Shown: positions 1 to 9,063, counted from the first letter of the stretch. The stretch is DNA of 64,000 bases from Glaciihabitans tibetensis (GCF_003003265.1 NZ_PVTL01000004.1:62001-126000), one strand, 5' to 3'. Notes: generated by a model not told the origin, from the sequence alone. Program-made: numbers and translations.

Positions 1-1
1 G

Positions 2-274
2 GCCGCTGACCTCAAGGGCTCGGGAATCACCGCGAACCTGCTGCTGCCCGGTGGCGCATCCGACACCGACCTTCTCCCGGCATCTCCGACGAAGCAGGGA
101 GCGGATGGCAACCTCCTCGACCCGGAGATCATGGCCGCGCCCGCCGTGTGGCTGTGCTCGCCAGAAAGCGCACACATCAACGGCGCACGCATCATTGCGC
201 GGTACTGGGACCCCGCGGCGCGGCCCGAGGATGCACTCGCTTCCGCATCCCAGGCCCACGTCGTTGGCGTCTAG
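2..274 (+). CDS. SDR-family oxidoreductase, 3' end only
   Basis: Only the last 90 codons are present; the start lies left of the window. The readable C-terminus contains ITANLLLPGGASDTDLL followed by PEIMAAPAVWLCSPES and NGARIIARYW. This is the usual C-terminal pattern of classical short-chain dehydrogenases: a post-active-site PG motif, a segment that restricts the substrate pocket, and a terminal 'xNGxRI' strand. The Rossmann nucleotide motif and the YxxxK active site are outside the window, so substrate and cofactor cannot be judged. The gene is convergent with the amidohydrolase gene that follows and may be the end of a catabolic operon extending leftwards. Confidence 0.7.
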   Translation, partial: AADLKGSGITANLLLPGGASDTDLLPASPTKQGADGNLLDPEIMAAPAVWLCSPESAHINGARIIARYWDPAARPEDALASASQAHVVGV

Positions 275-344
275 CAGGAAAGAGAGCGGGTGCGGGAGCG
301 GGAGCACAGCCTTGCGGCCTCGGTCTCGCACCAGTCCCGCGTGT

Positions 345-992
345 CTAGCTGGTGAACGCCGCGAGGTACTTGAGCACCTCGTGCTCACCAACGACGTCCG
401 CGTACTTCGCGTCGAGGTCGAAGAGCGCGGCGTCGTGCGGCTCCTGCCGGCGGTCACCGACTGCCTCGCGGACAACAAGGGGAATGAAGCCGTACTGGCA
501 CGCGTCGACGGCCGTCGCGCGCACGCAGCCCGAGGTCGACAGGCCCACCAGGATCACGCTGTCACACCCCAGCACCGTGAGGTCGGTCGAGAGGGACGTG
601 CCGAAGAACGAACTGGCGTACTTCTTCGAGATGATCGGATCTTCGTCGCGCGGAGTAAGCGGAGCGGCAATGGCCCCGAGCGGGGAACCTGAGGCAAGCG
701 TTTCGAGCCCGGTCACCTTGCGCGCGAAAACGCCGCCGCCGGTGGGACCCTTGGCCTGCTCGACCACGGTGTAGATGATCGGAATTCCGGCGGCCCGTGA
801 TGCCTCCAGGACACGGGTGGCAGATTCCAGCGGTTCCTCGACGCCTGCGTACAGGGGTGATCCCTTGACGAGGTAGGCGTCGACGAAATCGATAACGATG
901 AGCGCGGGCTTTTTGCCGAATCCCAGGCGTCGGCCGAACCCGGACGCTGCATAGTCACTTGCGGCGGTCACCTGCGTGGTGTCTGTAGTCAT
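345..992 (-). CDS. Isochorismatase-family amidohydrolase (N-carbamoylsarcosine amidase / maleamate amidase-like)
   Basis: 215 aa. The catalytic triad of the cysteine hydrolase fold is visible: Asp35 in LIVIDFVDAY, a Lys in IISKKYASSF, and the nucleophile Cys in VGLSTSGCVRATAVDA. Length and the SxSGCVR signature fit the N-carbamoylsarcosine amidase and maleamate amidohydrolase branch, which release ammonia from small amides, better than true isochorismatases. The ATG at 992 follows an AAAGGACT ribosome site. It is the last gene of a minus-strand cluster that also holds a FAD monooxygenase and a maleate isomerase-like protein. A role late in N-heteroaromatic degradation, hydrolysing an aliphatic amide intermediate, is therefore attractive but inferred; the exact substrate is not readable. 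Confidence 0.75.
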   Translation of the reverse strand: MTTDTTQVTAASDYAASGFGRRLGFGKKPALIVIDFVDAYLVKGSPLYAGVEEPLESATRVLEASRAAGIPIIYTVVEQAKGPTGGGVFARKVTGLETLASGSPLGAIAAPLTPRDEDPIISKKYASSFFGTSLSTDLTVLGCDSVILVGLSTSGCVRATAVDACQYGFIPLVVREAVGDRRQEPHDAALFDLDAKYADVVGEHEVLKYLAAFTS

Positions 993-1070
993 GATGGAGT
1001 CCTTTCCAGCGGTGTGGCGGTTGGGTGGTGAAGCGTGATGGTCACACGAAAAGAGTGGTCACGCGAGACG

Positions 1071-1104
1071 AGTGATCAGGCGCGAAGAGTGATCAGGCGC
1101 GAAG
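1071..1104. repeat. Perfect 17-bp tandem duplication at the MFS gene 3' end
   Basis: The unit AGTGATCAGGCGCGAAG occurs twice, at 1071-1087 and 1088-1104, with no mismatch. It spans the stop codon of the upstream-transcribed MFS gene at 1093-1095, so the last residues of that protein and its stop lie inside the second unit. It looks like a recent slippage duplication. Confidence 0.85.
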
Positions 1105-2385
1105 CTGACGCGCGCTGCGGCGATCGGGATGGAAATACGCAGCAACCAAAGCCACAGAAGCAGCGACTGCCGCGATGATTGCGGCGGCGATCCAGCCCGT
1201 CGTGGATCCGAAGGAATCGAATACGAAGCCCATGGCGAATGGGCCCGCGGCGCTTCCGATGTAGGCGCCGGACTGGACGAGCCCGGTGGCCCGGGCCGCA
1301 TTGCTGCCGGCGGCCTGGGACACGACGTAGTGCAACAAGCCGCTCCACCCCCAGCCCAGGCCGAAGGCGAGTACACAGCCGACGGCGAAGGTCCAGGGCA
1401 GAGCGATTGCCATGCCCGTGAGCCCGAGGGCGCCGCTCGCCATCATGAGGGCCACCGTCGCCATCGTTCCGCCGATGCCTCGGTCGGCGATCCACCCGAC
1501 GAGTGGGCGGGAGATCAGGTTTCCGAGTGAGCCCAGGCTGAGGAGCATGCCGGCGACGGCCATCGAGAATCCGGCGTCGATCGCCGCCGAGACGGTGAAG
1601 GCGCCGATCACATTGGACTGAGCCGCACCGAGACCGCTTGCGGTCGAGGCGAGGACAAGAAAGAGGAGGAGATCCCTTGGGAGCTTTTCCGTAGTTTTGG
1701 CGCGCCGCGCTTTCCGCACAACAGACGGGATCGGCGGCACCTGCCAGGCCACAAAGGCAACAACAAACGCGGCCAGAGAGCCGGCGATCGCGAACGTCCA
1801 TTGCCATCCCACGGTGAGACCCAGCGATGGAACGGCGAGACCCGCGAAGAATGTCGCCAGGGGTATGGCGCCCTGTTTTATCCCGTAGGCGAACGCTCGA
1901 TTGCGCGCCGATACGGAGAGGCCGATGAGTTCGTTCGACGGTGGGTGCCCGAGCGCGTTAGCCGCGCCCGCGAGCGCTAGCCACACGAGCAGCCACTGCC
2001 AGGTCGGCGTGAGCCCCGCTATGGCGAGGAGCGAGAGGCCACCGAGGGCGGCGGCACCCGACATCCCCCACCGAGATCCGAAACGGGACGAGATGCGGCC
2101 GGCCAACGGGGAACACACCGCGGAGGCGGCCCAGTAGGCGGCGACGACTATTCCGAGCCTGGACTGGGTCAGCCCGGTTTCTTCGGCGAGTTGGACCGAC
2201 AGACCGCCGACGAGGAACACGGGCAGAACCGTCGCGACCGTGGTGCCAATTCCCGCGAGCGTCGACATCCGACCGGGTCGACGCGTGCGCCATTCGGGCA
2301 TGTTTTGCCGGGGATGTGCCCCGGTCGGCGTGCTCGTGGCGCGTTCGATGACGGGCCCATCGCTGGGCCCGGATTTCTTCGACAT
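1093..2385 (-). CDS. MFS transporter
   Basis: 430 aa from the ATG at 2385, which lies 5 bp after the GntR stop; this start was preferred over an in-frame extension that would run into gntR. A polar N-terminus of about 45 residues precedes roughly twelve hydrophobic segments. The MFS loop 2-3 pattern is visible as GRISSRFGSRWGM, with a matching second-half motif near ISRPLVGWIADRGIGG. The protein probably exchanges or imports an organic acid or aromatic substrate across the cytoplasmic membrane. It lies between gntR and the amidohydrolase gene, so it should belong to the same regulon. A 17-bp tandem repeat covers its stop codon. Confidence 0.8.
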   Translation of the reverse strand: MSKKSGPSDGPVIERATSTPTGAHPRQNMPEWRTRRPGRMSTLAGIGTTVATVLPVFLVGGLSVQLAEETGLTQSRLGIVVAAYWAASAVCSPLAGRISSRFGSRWGMSGAAALGGLSLLAIAGLTPTWQWLLVWLALAGAANALGHPPSNELIGLSVSARNRAFAYGIKQGAIPLATFFAGLAVPSLGLTVGWQWTFAIAGSLAAFVVAFVAWQVPPIPSVVRKARRAKTTEKLPRDLLLFLVLASTASGLGAAQSNVIGAFTVSAAIDAGFSMAVAGMLLSLGSLGNLISRPLVGWIADRGIGGTMATVALMMASGALGLTGMAIALPWTFAVGCVLAFGLGWGWSGLLHYVVSQAAGSNAARATGLVQSGAYIGSAAGPFAMGFVFDSFGSTTGWIAAAIIAAVAASVALVAAYFHPDRRSARQLRA

Positions 2386-2390
2386 GGGGG

Positions 2391-3086
2391 CTAGTCGCCT
2401 GAGGGTGGGGTCGCGGGCACTTGCATCGCGGCGTTGCGCGCGGCGAGGATATGCGAGCGCATCGCCACCTCCGCCCATAGGGCATCGCCGGTCTGCAGGG
2501 CGGTCACGATGTCGCGGTGGTGATGGTTCGAACGGCTCCGGAACGTGCTGCCGTAGGTACGGAAGTTGCGAACCATCATGGGCGCCTGGCTGACGCTCCG
2601 CAGAAGAGTCTTCAGCTGAAGGCTGCCGGAGACGTCAACGATGTGGGCGTGAAACTCGCTGTTGAGCCGCCCGAGTTCGACGGTGTCTGCCTCCTCGGTC
2701 GCGGTAGTCAGCGGTTCCATGCGCTCGATGCGATCCGTGAGCAACGCGATGTCCGCGTCGACGATGCGCGGAGCGGCAAGGCCGGCCGCACGAGATTCCA
2801 GCGCTGCGCGCACGAAGTAGGTTTCAGCCATCTGCTCGGCCGTGTAGCCGATGACGGTGGCTCCCTTGTTCGGCTCGTAGTGGACGAGCCCCGTCTCCGC
2901 GAGGCGTTGGAGCGCCTCGCGGAGGGGGGTTCGGCTCAACCCAAACTCTTCGGCGAGGGCCTGCGCCCGCAGAACCGTATTGGGCGCATATTGCCCACTC
3001 ATGATGCGCGAGCGCAGCTCCGCATAGGCGAGCTCACCGCCCGTCAATGTCTCGGGAAAGTTGGAGCGCACCGAGGTGTCTGTCAT
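2391..3086 (-). CDS. GntR-family transcriptional regulator (FadR/FCD subfamily)
   Basis: 231 aa. The N-terminal winged helix is clear: YAELRSRIMSGQYAPNTVL, then QALAEEFGLSRTPLREALQ, which is the classic GntR recognition-helix signature. The C-terminal half is helical with acidic and His residues typical of the FCD ligand domain, which commonly binds a metal and an organic acid. The chosen ATG at 3086 shares an ATGA overlap with the stop of the monooxygenase gene, showing translational coupling, so a longer upstream start was rejected. It probably regulates this cluster; TGCATGCA palindromes in the divergent promoter near 10.8 kb are candidate operators. Confidence 0.88.
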   Translation of the reverse strand: MTDTSVRSNFPETLTGGELAYAELRSRIMSGQYAPNTVLRAQALAEEFGLSRTPLREALQRLAETGLVHYEPNKGATVIGYTAEQMAETYFVRAALESRAAGLAAPRIVDADIALLTDRIERMEPLTTATEEADTVELGRLNSEFHAHIVDVSGSLQLKTLLRSVSQAPMMVRNFRTYGSTFRSRSNHHHRDIVTALQTGDALWAEVAMRSHILAARNAAMQVPATPPSGD

Positions 3087-4273
3087 CGCACACTCGTCAG
3101 CATGGAGGCGGTCATCAGGAACTTGTGGCGCGCCACCTCGTCGCGTCCGAGCGCCTCCCACTCGGCACGCTTCGCCGCACGTCGCTCGTCGCTGTTGTCG
3201 CGGAGCGCGTTCCAGTTGCCCTCGGTCTCCTCGCCCACGTAGGTCTTCGCGATGGCTCGGCGGTTCTCGGCCCAGAGGTCGAGGTCGGTATCGGGCGACT
3301 CGCCCCGGTCGACGCGAGGGAGCACGTCGGCGAGCATAAGCCCGTCGTGGATGCCGCTGTTCATACCCATTCCTCCGAGCGGATTGTTTACGTGGGCGGC
3401 GTCACCGATCAGGAAAACATTTCCTTTTCTGAACGTGGCCGCTACCTTGCGGTGCACCTCGTACACGGTGACGTGGACTACAGGATATCCGTCGACGACC
3501 GGCACCACACGCCGAAGCTGCGACAGCACGTAGGCGGGGTCGGTTTGCTCCTCGACGCTCAACGCGGGGTCCGAGGGCAACAGCACGCGCCAGCCGCTCG
3601 GGTTGCGCAGCAGGACGTGCCAGTTCTCGGGATCAGCGACGTAGTTGACTACGGCGAGGTCGTCGAGGATGTCGTGCAGGGGCAGGCTGGTGGTGATGAC
3701 GAGGTAGCGCTCGGGGTAGGTGTGCCCTGCGAATTCGATGTCGTAATGCTCACGCACGAGCGACTTTGAACCGTCCGCGGCGATGAGGTAGCGGCCGGAT
3801 GCCGTCACGGCGCCGTTCTTGCCCGAGACGACATCCACCTCGAATCCTGCACCGGTCTCACGCACGTCTGTCACCTCGGCGTCGAGCATCGCGGTCACGT
3901 TCGGCTCGAGCGCGAGGGCTTCGAGGGCGGCCGCGGTGAGGCGGCTCTGCTCGACCTGCAGCCGGTAGGGGTAGCGGGTGTCGTTGTCGAGCACGGAGAA
4001 GTCGAGGTCCACGATCTTTCCGAGCTTCGCATCGCGGAACTGGTATGACCGGGCCAGAATGCCCTTTTCGATGAGCGGGTCGGTCAGACCGAGCTCGTCG
4101 AGCATCTCGAGTGTCGGCGGGTGGAACGTCGATGCGCGGTGGTCGAGCGTCGCCGCCTCCCGCTTCTCGAACAGGGCGACCTTCATGCCCCGCTTGGCGA
4201 GCTTGAGTGCGGTGGTTGTGCCGACGGGTCCCCCGCCGACCACGATGACGTCATAGTCAATTGCTTCAGTCAT
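3083..4273 (-). CDS. FAD-dependent aromatic monooxygenase (PHBH/MhpA-type)
   Basis: 396 aa from the ATG at 4273. The dinucleotide fold motif VIVVGGGPVGTTTALKLAKRG lies at the N-terminus. The DG motif YLIAADGSKSLVR is in the middle, and the second FAD motif GNVFLIGDAAHVNNPLGGMG follows. These three motifs define the class A flavoprotein hydroxylases, which use NAD(P)H and O2 to hydroxylate aromatic or pyridine rings and in some members open them. At about 400 residues it is closer in size to single-component pyridine or benzoate hydroxylases than to MhpA, which is about 550. It probably catalyses an early ring-attack step. The gene is coupled to gntR downstream by an ATGA overlap. Confidence 0.88.
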   Translation of the reverse strand: MTEAIDYDVIVVGGGPVGTTTALKLAKRGMKVALFEKREAATLDHRASTFHPPTLEMLDELGLTDPLIEKGILARSYQFRDAKLGKIVDLDFSVLDNDTRYPYRLQVEQSRLTAAALEALALEPNVTAMLDAEVTDVRETGAGFEVDVVSGKNGAVTASGRYLIAADGSKSLVREHYDIEFAGHTYPERYLVITTSLPLHDILDDLAVVNYVADPENWHVLLRNPSGWRVLLPSDPALSVEEQTDPAYVLSQLRRVVPVVDGYPVVHVTVYEVHRKVAATFRKGNVFLIGDAAHVNNPLGGMGMNSGIHDGLMLADVLPRVDRGESPDTDLDLWAENRRAIAKTYVGEETEGNWNALRDNSDERRAAKRAEWEALGRDEVARHKFLMTASMLTSVR

Positions 4274-4323
4274 GATGATTCCTTTGAATTGCGAGCGAGT
4301 GTTGTGCGCGTGAATGAGTCGAA

Positions 4324-5070
4324 CTAGAAATTGCGGAAGAGGGTGCCGAAGCCGCCGACGGTGTCGTCGAAGCCCGCCTGGCGCAGGGTGTGCCAGACGG
4401 TGGCGGTGTTGATCGCGACGACCGGCTTGCCGAGCCAGCTCTCGGCCTCGTCGGCCATACGAATGAACGACAGGTTGGTGCCCACCTGAACGATCGCTTC
4501 CGTCTCCGGGGTGTCGATCTCCTCGAGCACCTTGACGAGGTCTCTCGGCGTGACCTCGGCGATGGAGGTGGCGGTGGGGCAGCGGAGCCCGGTGACGCTG
4601 ACGACGTCGAATCCGGCTTCGGTGAAGTAGCGATCGACCCATTCGTCGGCGACCGGCTGGTACGGAGAGAAGACGGAGATCTTTTTGACCCCGATCGCCT
4701 CGAGGGCGGCCCGGCAGGCGGAGGCGCCCGTGGTCACCGGCATACCGCCGACCTGGTCGCTGACCTCTTTCTGGAAGAGCGTGTTGCCTTCCACTCCCCC
4801 GCTGAAGGTCGGTGCCGACATCCCCATCATCATCAGGTCTGGCTTGGCGGTCATCACATCGCGCAGCGCGATCGACATCGATGCGCGAAGCTGCGTCTGC
4901 AGATTCACAAACGAGTCGTGGTCGCCCATGGCTTGGTTCTCAACGTACATACGACCGCAGTGAAACGTGATCCCGTGGGGTGCGAGCGCGTTGACGTCGT
5001 GTTCGACGACCGTGTTTGTCGAGGGGACGATGACGCCGATTTTGGCGCGGTATCCGGTCACGTCTGGCAT
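4324..5070 (-). CDS. Maleate isomerase / arylmalonate decarboxylase-like protein lacking both canonical cysteines
   Basis: 248 aa from the ATG at 5070. The fold family is recognisable from KIGVIVPSTNTVVEHD, KKISVFSPYQPVADEW, IVQVGTNLSF and the C-terminal KPVVAINTATVWHTLRQAG. In maleate isomerases the first catalytic Cys sits in a (G)CTSGS-like segment and the second in an SCTNLR-like segment. Here the matching positions read MGMSAPTFSGG and VQVGTNLSF, so both cysteines are replaced. Other Cys residues exist (THFC-like segment near residue 38, SACRAAL) but not at these sites. It may therefore be a related decarboxylase, racemase or hydrolase rather than a cis-trans isomerase. It lies between the importer genes and the monooxygenase gene. 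Confidence 0.7.
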   Translation of the reverse strand: MPDVTGYRAKIGVIVPSTNTVVEHDVNALAPHGITFHCGRMYVENQAMGDHDSFVNLQTQLRASMSIALRDVMTAKPDLMMMGMSAPTFSGGVEGNTLFQKEVSDQVGGMPVTTGASACRAALEAIGVKKISVFSPYQPVADEWVDRYFTEAGFDVVSVTGLRCPTATSIAEVTPRDLVKVLEEIDTPETEAIVQVGTNLSFIRMADEAESWLGKPVVAINTATVWHTLRQAGFDDTVGGFGTLFRNF

Positions 5071-5159
5071 GGCACTCTCTTTCTGGTGTTCGTTCTGGCG
5101 TTCTGTGGCGCGCTTCTTGGGGCGTTTTTGGGGCGTTCTTTGTGGTGGATGTCGGGGGC

Positions 5160-6197
5160 CTAGGTGACGGCGAGCTCGACACCGGACATACCGGCGCCCT
5201 GCCTCGTGTGGCCGCTGGTCGCGTTGTACATGTGGCAGGCGACGCTTCGCTCCCCGACGGGGGTGTCGGCCGGGCGGTCTGTGGTGCACACCTCCTGGGC
5301 GAAGGCGCACCTCGCGGCAAAGGGACAGCCCGCGTGACCCGTCGTCGGGCCGATCTCGGGCGCGGGGCGCACTATCTTTGCCCGCGCTGTGCGGCGCGCT
5401 CGCTGCTCGACCGGGTCAGTCACCGGAGCGGCGGCATGCAGTGCCGCCGTATAGGGATGGAGCGGCCGGCTGTACACATCGGCCGACGCCCCCTGTTCCA
5501 TAACCCGACCCCGGTAGAGCACCAGGGTGCGGTCGGAGATGTACCGCACAACGTCGAGGTCGTGCGCGATAAAGATGTAGGCAAGACCGCGGTCGGCGGC
5601 GAGCTTCGAGAGAAGGTTCAGAATCTGCGCCTGGGTTGACAGGTCGAGTGCGCTCACGGCCTCGTCGCAGATGACGAGCTTCGGTTCCATGATCAGCGCC
5701 CGGGCGATGCCGATGCGCTGCCGCTGGCCACCCGAGAACTGGCTCGGGTACCGGTCGGCGGCCTCGCGCGGCAGACCGACGGCCTCGAGCATGTCGCGCA
5801 CTCGTGCATCTGCCTGGGCGTCGGATACGCGGGACAGCGCCTGCAGCGGTTCCGCGAGCGTTTGCCCAATCGTGCGGAACGGGTTGAGGGAGCTGTACGG
5901 GTCTTGAAAAACGACCTGGAGACGACTTGCGAGGTCGCGCCGGTTGCGCAGCTTCGAGTGGGCGCCGAGGTCGCTTCCATCAAAGTGGATGTCACCGTCC
6001 GACGGGGTCTCGAGACCGAGGATGCAGCGCCCGATCGTGGACTTACCCGATCCGGACTCCCCCACCACACCCACGATCTCGCCGGGGGCAACCGTGAAGC
6101 TCACGTCGTCGACCGCGTGAACCGTGTTGCGACGGTTCTTGGGGTTTTTGAAACGCATCTGGAGATGGTCGACCTGAAGCAGCGGCTCAATAGTCAT
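5160..6197 (-). CDS. Oligopeptide/dipeptide-type ABC transporter ATP-binding protein (DppF-like)
   Basis: 345 aa. It has Walker A GVVGESGSGKST, Q-loop VVFQDPYSSLNP, signature FSGGQRQRIGIARAL, Walker B KLVICDEAVSALD and the switch His in FIAHDL. The C-terminal extension with cysteines (CPFAARCAFAQEVC) is the oligopeptide/dipeptide transporter C-terminal domain, known in relatives to hold an iron-sulphur cluster. The start at 6197 overlaps the stop of the upstream permease-ATPase gene by ATGA. It supplies the second nucleotide-binding domain of the importer. Confidence 0.92.
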   Translation of the reverse strand: MTIEPLLQVDHLQMRFKNPKNRRNTVHAVDDVSFTVAPGEIVGVVGESGSGKSTIGRCILGLETPSDGDIHFDGSDLGAHSKLRNRRDLASRLQVVFQDPYSSLNPFRTIGQTLAEPLQALSRVSDAQADARVRDMLEAVGLPREAADRYPSQFSGGQRQRIGIARALIMEPKLVICDEAVSALDLSTQAQILNLLSKLAADRGLAYIFIAHDLDVVRYISDRTLVLYRGRVMEQGASADVYSRPLHPYTAALHAAAPVTDPVEQRARRTARAKIVRPAPEIGPTTGHAGCPFAARCAFAQEVCTTDRPADTPVGERSVACHMYNATSGHTRQGAGMSGVELAVT

Positions 6198-8125
6198 GCG
6201 ATGTTCCTCTCCTCGGTGCGGTTTCTGCTCTGCGCGAGCACTTCGTCAACGCGGATGCACCGCGAGAGTCCGCCGTGCTGCGCGAGGATCGGCACGGGTG
6301 CTGACCGGCAGGCGTCGGTGGCAAAGGCACAGCGCGGGGCGAACCGGCATCCCTCGGGCCAGTCGCGCGGTGCCGGCACTGCGCCGGGGATCGCGTCGAG
6401 CGGCAGGCCGGGGATGGCGTGGGACGGCATCGACGCGAGCAGGGCACGGGTGTACGGGTGGGTCGGTGTCGTGAGGAGCGTGTCGACCGCGCCCTGTTCG
6501 ATCACCTGGCCCGCGTACATCACCACGGCCCGGTCGCAGAGGTCGGCGATGACGCCGAGGTCGTGGGTGACGATGATGACCGCGAGTCCCAGATCCTTCC
6601 TCAGACTGCGGAGGAGGTCGAGAATTTCGGCCTGCACGGTCACGTCGAGTGCGGTGGTCGGCTCGTCGGCGACGAGTACATCGGGTTCCCCCGTGAGGGC
6701 CAGCGCGATCGCGGCGCGCTGGGCCATTCCTCCGGAAACCTGGAAGGTGTAGCTCGCGGCGGCCTGCGCGGGGTCAGGCATTCCAACGAGGCGCAGCAGC
6801 TCGAGGGCTCGATCGTTCAGCTCGCGGCCCTTGCGGCCGGTGTGGTGTGCGATCGATTCACGCAGCTGGGCGCCGATCGTGAAGGTGGGGTCGAGAGCAA
6901 CCATCGGTTCCTGGGACACCAGGGCGATTGTGGTTCCGCGTACCTTGCGCAGCTCACGGTTGCTGAGCCCAACGACATCCGTACCGTTAATAGTCACCTG
7001 ACCGCCGGTGATCTTGCCGCCGGGCGCAATAAGACCAAGCAACGCTTTGGCGGTGACTGACTTGCCACAGCCGGACTCTCCGACGATGCCGAGCGCTTCT
7101 CCGGGCATAACGTCGAACGAGACGTTCTGCACGACTGCGAAGGTGCTGTTGCGGTCCGTGAACGACACGGTGAGGTCGCGCACACTGACGACGGCTTTCG
7201 GATCTGCGGGCACCAGTTCGCTCATCGCGACGGGCTGTTCGGCGACGGGCAGCGGCTTCATCCAGGGCAGGCGCACCCCGGCGAGTACGCCGCCGGGACG
7301 GTCGCTGGCGAGCGCATCCCCCAGCACGTTGAAGGAGAGGATCGACAGGATCATGATGGCGCCGGTGGGCACAAGCAGCCACGGGTGCAGGTAGATGAGG
7401 TCGCTTGCCTCGTCGATCATGCCGCCCCAGCTGGGCGCGGGCGGCGGAGTGCCGAGACCGAGGAAGCCGAGGCCGGCCTGAATGAGAAGGGCCGCGCCGG
7501 CGGTGATGGACAGCTGCACCAGCAACGGGCCACGGATGTTCGGAAAGACGTGACGCACGAGGATGCTGCCCGACGTGATGCCCGCAACGCTGGCCGCGTC
7601 GACGTAGAGTTCTCGTCGCACCTGCAGGGTCATGGCGCGGGCGAGGCGGATGAACCCCTCGCACATCGCCACACCGAGGGCGACCATCGCGACCGTGTTG
7701 TTGTTACCGAAGGCGCCGATCACCGCCATCAGGATGACGATGGTGGGCAGTGCCTGAAACACGTCTGCGAATCGCGACACCACGGTGTCGACCCAGCCGC
7801 GAAAGTATCCGCCGAGCATTCCGAGGGGGATGCCGATGGTCATAGCAACGACGGCCGCGAGGAGGGCTCCGCCGAGGGTTGATCCGCCGCCGTGAATGAG
7901 GCGCGAGTAGATGTCTCGACCGAATCCGTCGGTTCCCAGCCAGTGCGCCGCGCTCGGCAGTTCGCGAGCCCGCGCCAGATCTTGGGTGAGCGGGTCGATG
8001 GGTGCGACCACGTCCGCGAAAATGACCGCGAACGTGAGCAGGGCAAGGAATACGAGCGCGACGACGGCGCCCGGACGGCGGACGAGTCGAGTGAGGGCGT
8101 TGTCACTGCGGCGAGCGCGGGTCAT
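6194..8125 (-). CDS. ABC transporter permease-ATPase fusion (DppC-DppD-like)
   Basis: 643 aa in one open frame. Residues 1 to about 285 form a DppC-type permease: an N-terminal helix, a conserved domain with LGTDGFGRDIYSRLIHG, several membrane helices and the EAA-like loop region YVDAASVAGITSGSILVRHV. A linker of about 40 residues follows. From about residue 320 there is a full ATPase: Walker A GIVGESGCGKS, signature VSGGMAQRAAIALAL, Walker B VLVADEPTTALD, and a Cys-containing C-terminal domain (GCRFAPRCAFATDAC). Permease and ATPase are separate genes in most Dpp/Opp systems. Start and stop both show ATGA overlaps with the flanking genes, so expression is tightly coupled. Confidence 0.9.
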   Translation of the reverse strand: MTRARRSDNALTRLVRRPGAVVALVFLALLTFAVIFADVVAPIDPLTQDLARARELPSAAHWLGTDGFGRDIYSRLIHGGGSTLGGALLAAVVAMTIGIPLGMLGGYFRGWVDTVVSRFADVFQALPTIVILMAVIGAFGNNNTVAMVALGVAMCEGFIRLARAMTLQVRRELYVDAASVAGITSGSILVRHVFPNIRGPLLVQLSITAGAALLIQAGLGFLGLGTPPPAPSWGGMIDEASDLIYLHPWLLVPTGAIMILSILSFNVLGDALASDRPGGVLAGVRLPWMKPLPVAEQPVAMSELVPADPKAVVSVRDLTVSFTDRNSTFAVVQNVSFDVMPGEALGIVGESGCGKSVTAKALLGLIAPGGKITGGQVTINGTDVVGLSNRELRKVRGTTIALVSQEPMVALDPTFTIGAQLRESIAHHTGRKGRELNDRALELLRLVGMPDPAQAAASYTFQVSGGMAQRAAIALALTGEPDVLVADEPTTALDVTVQAEILDLLRSLRKDLGLAVIIVTHDLGVIADLCDRAVVMYAGQVIEQGAVDTLLTTPTHPYTRALLASMPSHAIPGLPLDAIPGAVPAPRDWPEGCRFAPRCAFATDACRSAPVPILAQHGGLSRCIRVDEVLAQSRNRTEERNIA

Positions 8126-9063
8126 GCGAGCCTGGCCTTCGGGTTGAGGACGCCGTACAGGATGTCGATGAGCAAATTCATCAGGAGGATGACGACGCTC
8201 AACGCGACGACAACGCCGAGGATCATGGGCATATCGCCGACATTGACCGACGCGACCACGAGGCTGCCGACGCCCGGGAGCGCGAAAACTTGCTCGATCA
8301 GCACGGCGCCACCAAAGAGCGCGACGAACTGAAGGCCGATTACGGTCAACACGGGAATGGACGCGTTGCGGAGCCCGTGGATCCAGATGACCCGCCATTC
8401 GGGGAGGCCGGTTGCGCGGAGGGTCTGCATGTAGTCCTTCGCCTGCACGTCCATCATCGCGACGCGTGCCTGGCGGACGACCGCGGCGGTGGCGGCTAGT
8501 CCGATCGCGAGCAACGGCAGGGTTGCGCTGCGCAGAAAGTCCAGGGGGTTTTCCGCAATGGGGGTCCATCCGGAGGCGGGGAGAAGTTTGAGGTTCACCG
8601 CGAACACGAGCACCAGCAGGACGGCGAGCCAGAAGTTCGGTATGGCCTGAACGACTCCGGCGCTGCCCCGAATAGCGGAGTCGACCCATCCGCCGCGGGT
8701 TGCGGCGACCACCCCGAGGACAACACCCAGAACGGTGGTCAGGATGATGCCGCCGATGGACAGCGTGAGAGTGACGGGCATGCGGTCGAGCACCTGGGTG
8801 ACTACCGGCTGCCGACTGACGTAGGAGGTACCGAGATCGCCTTGGAGGAGACCGGTGATAAAGGAGAAGTACCGGAACAGAGCGGGGTCGTTCAGACCCA
8901 TCTCTTCGCGGAGCGCGTCTCGAGCCTCACGGGTAGCGTCGGGCCCGAGGATGGCGGACGTAACGTCGTTCGGCATCAGCGCCACAAGGAAAAACGCCAG
9001 CGTGACGACGATAAAAACCATCAGTACAGTGATGCCAAGGCGGCGGAGAATGTAGAGGGTCAC
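8122..9063 (-). CDS. Dipeptide-type ABC transporter permease (DppB-like)
   Basis: 313 aa from a GTG at 9063, chosen because AAAGGAG lies about 6 bp upstream and because the protein then begins MTLYILRRLG, the standard DppB N-terminus. The conserved pattern is visible: an N-terminal helix, a periplasmic segment with GDLGTSYVSRQPV, five further helices and the coupling loop DYMQTLRATGLPEWRVIWIHGLRNA. It forms the translocation channel together with the permease half of the downstream fusion gene. The ATGA overlap at its stop couples the two. Confidence 0.9.
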   Translation of the reverse strand: MTLYILRRLGITVLMVFIVVTLAFFLVALMPNDVTSAILGPDATREARDALREEMGLNDPALFRYFSFITGLLQGDLGTSYVSRQPVVTQVLDRMPVTLTLSIGGIILTTVLGVVLGVVAATRGGWVDSAIRGSAGVVQAIPNFWLAVLLVLVFAVNLKLLPASGWTPIAENPLDFLRSATLPLLAIGLAATAAVVRQARVAMMDVQAKDYMQTLRATGLPEWRVIWIHGLRNASIPVLTVIGLQFVALFGGAVLIEQVFALPGVGSLVVASVNVGDMPMILGVVVALSVVILLMNLLIDILYGVLNPKARLA

